Shown: positions 62,295 through 64,000 of the stretch, piece by piece | Layout of the letters: each line of letters starts with the position of its first letter | Position numbering within the stretch: position 1 is the first letter of the stretch | DNA from: an uncultured Lachnospiraceae bacterium | Lineage (GTDB): Bacteria; Bacillota; Clostridia; Lachnospirales; Lachnospiraceae | Reading direction: 5' to 3' | DNA length: 64,000 bases | NCBI GenBank assembly: GCA_934317005.1 | Contig: CAKREB010000015.1 | Location: forward strand, 11,049 to 75,048 | The notes under the pieces: model-generated | Told to the model about the DNA's origin: nothing | Databases searched by the model: none | Seen by the model: the letters and a program-made list of their open reading frames with translations, nothing else | Program-made: the position numbers and the translations under genes

Positions 62295-63239
62295 ATGATC
62301 TCAATTGACCTGATAACCGGTTTCTTAGGTTCCGGAAAAACAACTTTTATCCGCAAATACGCAAAGCACCTGATCAGTCAGGGTGCCAATGTCGGTATTC
62401 TGGAAAATGACTTTGGTGCTGTTAATGTGGATGCCATGCTTTTGCAGGATATCTTGGGTGAACACTGTACTCTAGAAATGGTAGCCGGTGGCTGTGATGC
62501 AGACTGCCACAAAAGGAGATTTAAGACAAAGCTGATCGCTATGGGAATGTGTGGCTACGACCACGTACTGGTAGAGCCATCCGGAATCTTTGACATGGAT
62601 GAATTTTTTGATACACTTCATGAAGATCCCCTAGAACGATGGTATCAGATTGGAAATGTTATCACTATTATTGATAGCAGGCTGGAACAAAGCTTATCCG
62701 ATGCATCCCGCTATATTCTTGCCTCTCAGGTTGCACAGGCAGGCGCTGTCGTGTTTAGTCATGTACAGGATAGTACCCCAGCGCAGCTTTCTTCTACGCA
62801 GCAATATCTCGAACAGACTTTAGCCACTCTGCATATTCAACAGCCAAAAGACCAGATTATTCTTCAAAAGGATTGGGAGCTTTTAGATGACAGCGACTAC
62901 CATATATTGATGTCCTCCGGCTACCATACGGCAGACTATGCGAAGCTTCCCTTTGATAATCAGAAGGAATACGACAGCCTTTACTTTATGAATAGGGATT
63001 TTACAGAAGAGTTTTTAAAGGATGCCTGCTCTAAAATTTTAAAAGACCCTGCCTGCGGCAAGGTCTTTCGCATCAAAGGTTTCCAAAAACTTGCAGACGG
63101 TACATGGATTTCTGTCAACGCAACTCATCAGCAGATACAGATAACATCCATTCCAAATGGTCAGGCAATCTTAATCGTCATCGGCGAAGGCTTGCATCAG
63201 GAAGCGATTGAACAATACTTTGGAAAATCCACTATTTGA
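62295..63239 (+). CDS. COG0523 (CobW/YjiA-like) GTPase, atypical
   Basis: 314 aa. N-terminal G domain with P-loop ITGFLGSGKTTFI, ENDFGAVNVDA (switch region) and VEPSGIFDM (G3-like region). Two motifs deviate: the family CxCC metal site is GGCDADC (Cys-X3-Cys), and the usual NKxD base-recognition motif is SHVQDS. The C-terminal domain (from about 225) is the usual small CobW C domain (KVFRIKGFQKLADGTW). Metallochaperone-like; the metal and client are unknown. GGAGG precedes the ATG. Confidence 0.87.
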   Translation: MISIDLITGFLGSGKTTFIRKYAKHLISQGANVGILENDFGAVNVDAMLLQDILGEHCTLEMVAGGCDADCHKRRFKTKLIAMGMCGYDHVLVEPSGIFDMDEFFDTLHEDPLERWYQIGNVITIIDSRLEQSLSDASRYILASQVAQAGAVVFSHVQDSTPAQLSSTQQYLEQTLATLHIQQPKDQIILQKDWELLDDSDYHILMSSGYHTADYAKLPFDNQKEYDSLYFMNRDFTEEFLKDACSKILKDPACGKVFRIKGFQKLADGTWISVNATHQQIQITSIPNGQAILIVIGEGLHQEAIEQYFGKSTI

Positions 63240-63351
63240 TAAAGTAAAAGAACATTGATGCATTCTTCTCCGAAATCCATATCTCTACCTCATAAAATTA
63301 TAAGTTTTAAGCCCGACAAACTTGAATTGATCGCCATAGTCCACTCTTGAG

Positions 63352-63900
63352 TTATACTCGCTTATAAATAATTGGTTCGTCATATCCAAAAGTTTTCTTT
63401 CCATTAACTTCCATGCTTTCAGATACTTCCAGGCAACTATCAGAAAACTTTTCCCAAAGCCTAAATGTCATTACCGGAGAGAACTGGCTTACACTGCCTC
63501 CTTCCCAGATTCCATCCTTTTCATGGTAGATCGCTGGAGTAAATTTTTCAGATTTTTTTAATGCAGTGTAATCAACATTTTTCATAGAACTATATGAAAA
63601 TGTACCCTTATCTTCTCCTTCAGGTATTTCATAAGAAGACAATACAATTTTATCTTCTTCCTCTGTAATAAGGAAAAGATGCGGTGAAGCATGGCGTTTC
63701 CCATTTGTCTCATAGTAGCTTTCTTCAACAACAAATCTACCATTAAAATCTTTAGGAAAGTTCAAAATTTTTCCGTTACAGATTGTATTGATGTGTTCTG
63801 CGTAAGGGTATATTTTTCCCTCTTTCTTCATCTTATCAAACTGCTCTTTGTTATTAAAGTGTCCCGTCATCATATCAACAAAATTATCAAGTTTCACCAT
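63352..63900 (-). CDS. Unknown protein, possibly CpcT/CpeT-like
   Basis: 182 aa, no signal peptide or membrane helix. The N-terminal FVDMMTGHFNNKEQFDKMKK, the later RFVVEESYYETNGKRHASPH and WEGGSVSQFSPVMTFRLWE suggest the lipocalin-like CpcT/CpeT family, whose known members attach bilins to phycobiliproteins. The match is by eye only and the organism makes no phycobiliproteins, so the function is open. GGAGG precedes the ATG. Convergent with the GTPase gene. Confidence 0.75.
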   Translation of the reverse strand: MVKLDNFVDMMTGHFNNKEQFDKMKKEGKIYPYAEHINTICNGKILNFPKDFNGRFVVEESYYETNGKRHASPHLFLITEEEDKIVLSSYEIPEGEDKGTFSYSSMKNVDYTALKKSEKFTPAIYHEKDGIWEGGSVSQFSPVMTFRLWEKFSDSCLEVSESMEVNGKKTFGYDEPIIYKRV

Positions 63901-63936
63901 GTTTTTACCTCCACAAATTCCGCTTGAACAAAATCG

Positions 63937-63968
63937 CTGCGCGATGGCCTGCCAAGGCTGTGGCGCAG
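63937..63968. other. GC-rich hairpin at the right edge
   Basis: Arms CTGCGC and GCGCAG with an inner GGCC/AGGCT stem, followed on the plus strand by TTTTATTTTTATT. It reads as a plus-strand terminator, but no plus-strand gene ends close by. It may be a repeat or part of the leader of the gene at 63352-63900. Confidence 0.5.
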
Positions 63969-64000
63969 TTTTATTTTTATTAAAAAAGCAGTGGCATTAC

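Noticed and set aside
63937..63968. Integron attC site or other recombination site
   Set aside because: The hairpin lacks the conserved core sites and no integrase or gene cassette is present.
1..64000. tRNA or rRNA genes, insertion sequences, prophage
   Set aside because: No transposase, integrase or phage gene was found among the proteins, and no CCA-ended cloverleaf or rRNA segment was noticed by eye; a tRNAscan or Infernal run would be decisive.

Overview
The window looks like chromosomal DNA of an anaerobic, Gram-positive, spore-forming gut clostridium, most likely a Lachnospiraceae member related to Roseburia, Agathobacter or Butyrivibrio. This is judged from protein character, not from a search. 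The reasons are: AT-rich DNA with strong AGGAGG ribosome binding sites; anaerobic pyruvate metabolism (pflB/pflA, pyruvate:ferredoxin oxidoreductase, acetate kinase, flavodiiron protein); dipicolinate synthase dpaAB; cellobiose phosphorylase and two GH43 glycosidases; and Firmicutes regulation (T-box, glycine riboswitch, CIRCE, LytTR and BlaI-type regulators). No rRNA, tRNA, CRISPR array, prophage or insertion sequence was found. Most genes are core chromosomal genes.

Layout. 1-5.9 kb: T-box-controlled pheS-pheT (pheT runs off the left edge) and a fused Ddl-MurF peptidoglycan enzyme. 6-13.5 kb: secreted NlpC/P60 protein, engB, clpX, clpP, tig, glmM. 13.6-17.6 kb: XRE regulator, polysaccharide deacetylase, cellobiose phosphorylase. 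17.6-23.2 kb: an unknown protein, folA, hflX, TPR lipoprotein, BlaI-like repressor, LytTR response regulator. 23.2-32.9 kb: pflA, pflB, TM2 protein, FeoA-FeoB fusion, acylphosphatase, ackA, tmcAL. 32.9-43 kb: intracellular GH43, PFOR, flavodiiron protein, DAHP synthase, SulP transporter. 43-49.6 kb: DUF3737 protein, dpaA-dpaB, and a cdaR-cdaA operon that starts with two unknown membrane proteins. 50-52 kb: secreted GH43. 52.3-55 kb: Zn/Cd efflux operon (ArsR/CadC-type repressor, stand-alone HMA protein, P1B ATPase). 55-57.3 kb: SEC-C methionine aminopeptidase and a CIRCE-controlled DnaJ-like chaperone. 57.4-59.3 kb: glycine riboswitch and Na+:alanine/glycine symporter. 59.4-64 kb: cytidylate-kinase-like protein, MmcQ-MGMT fusion, guanine deaminase, a degraded histidine kinase, a COG0523 GTPase and a possible CpcT/CpeT-like protein.

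How the genes fit together. PFOR, PFL and AckA are the pyruvate-to-acetyl-CoA-to-acetate core; no pta is in the window. Cellobiose phosphorylase and the GH43 enzymes feed plant-fibre sugars into it. GlmM, Ddl-MurF, NlpC/P60, the deacetylase and CdaA/CdaR serve the cell wall and c-di-AMP signalling. DpaAB supplies dipicolinate to the spore core.

The most unusual non-coding content is a family of modular palindromic repeats attached to terminators. They sit at about 21.7, 45.7, 55.1 and 59.4 kb, with a possible fifth at 8.5 kb. Each has a variable terminator hairpin followed by a conserved linker of about 35 bp; two loci carry a further hairpin whose stem tip shows compensatory base changes. 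A second dispersed repeat of 59 bp occurs at 5.9 and 49.9 kb. Several genes also share a hairpin placed directly against the Shine-Dalgarno sequence.
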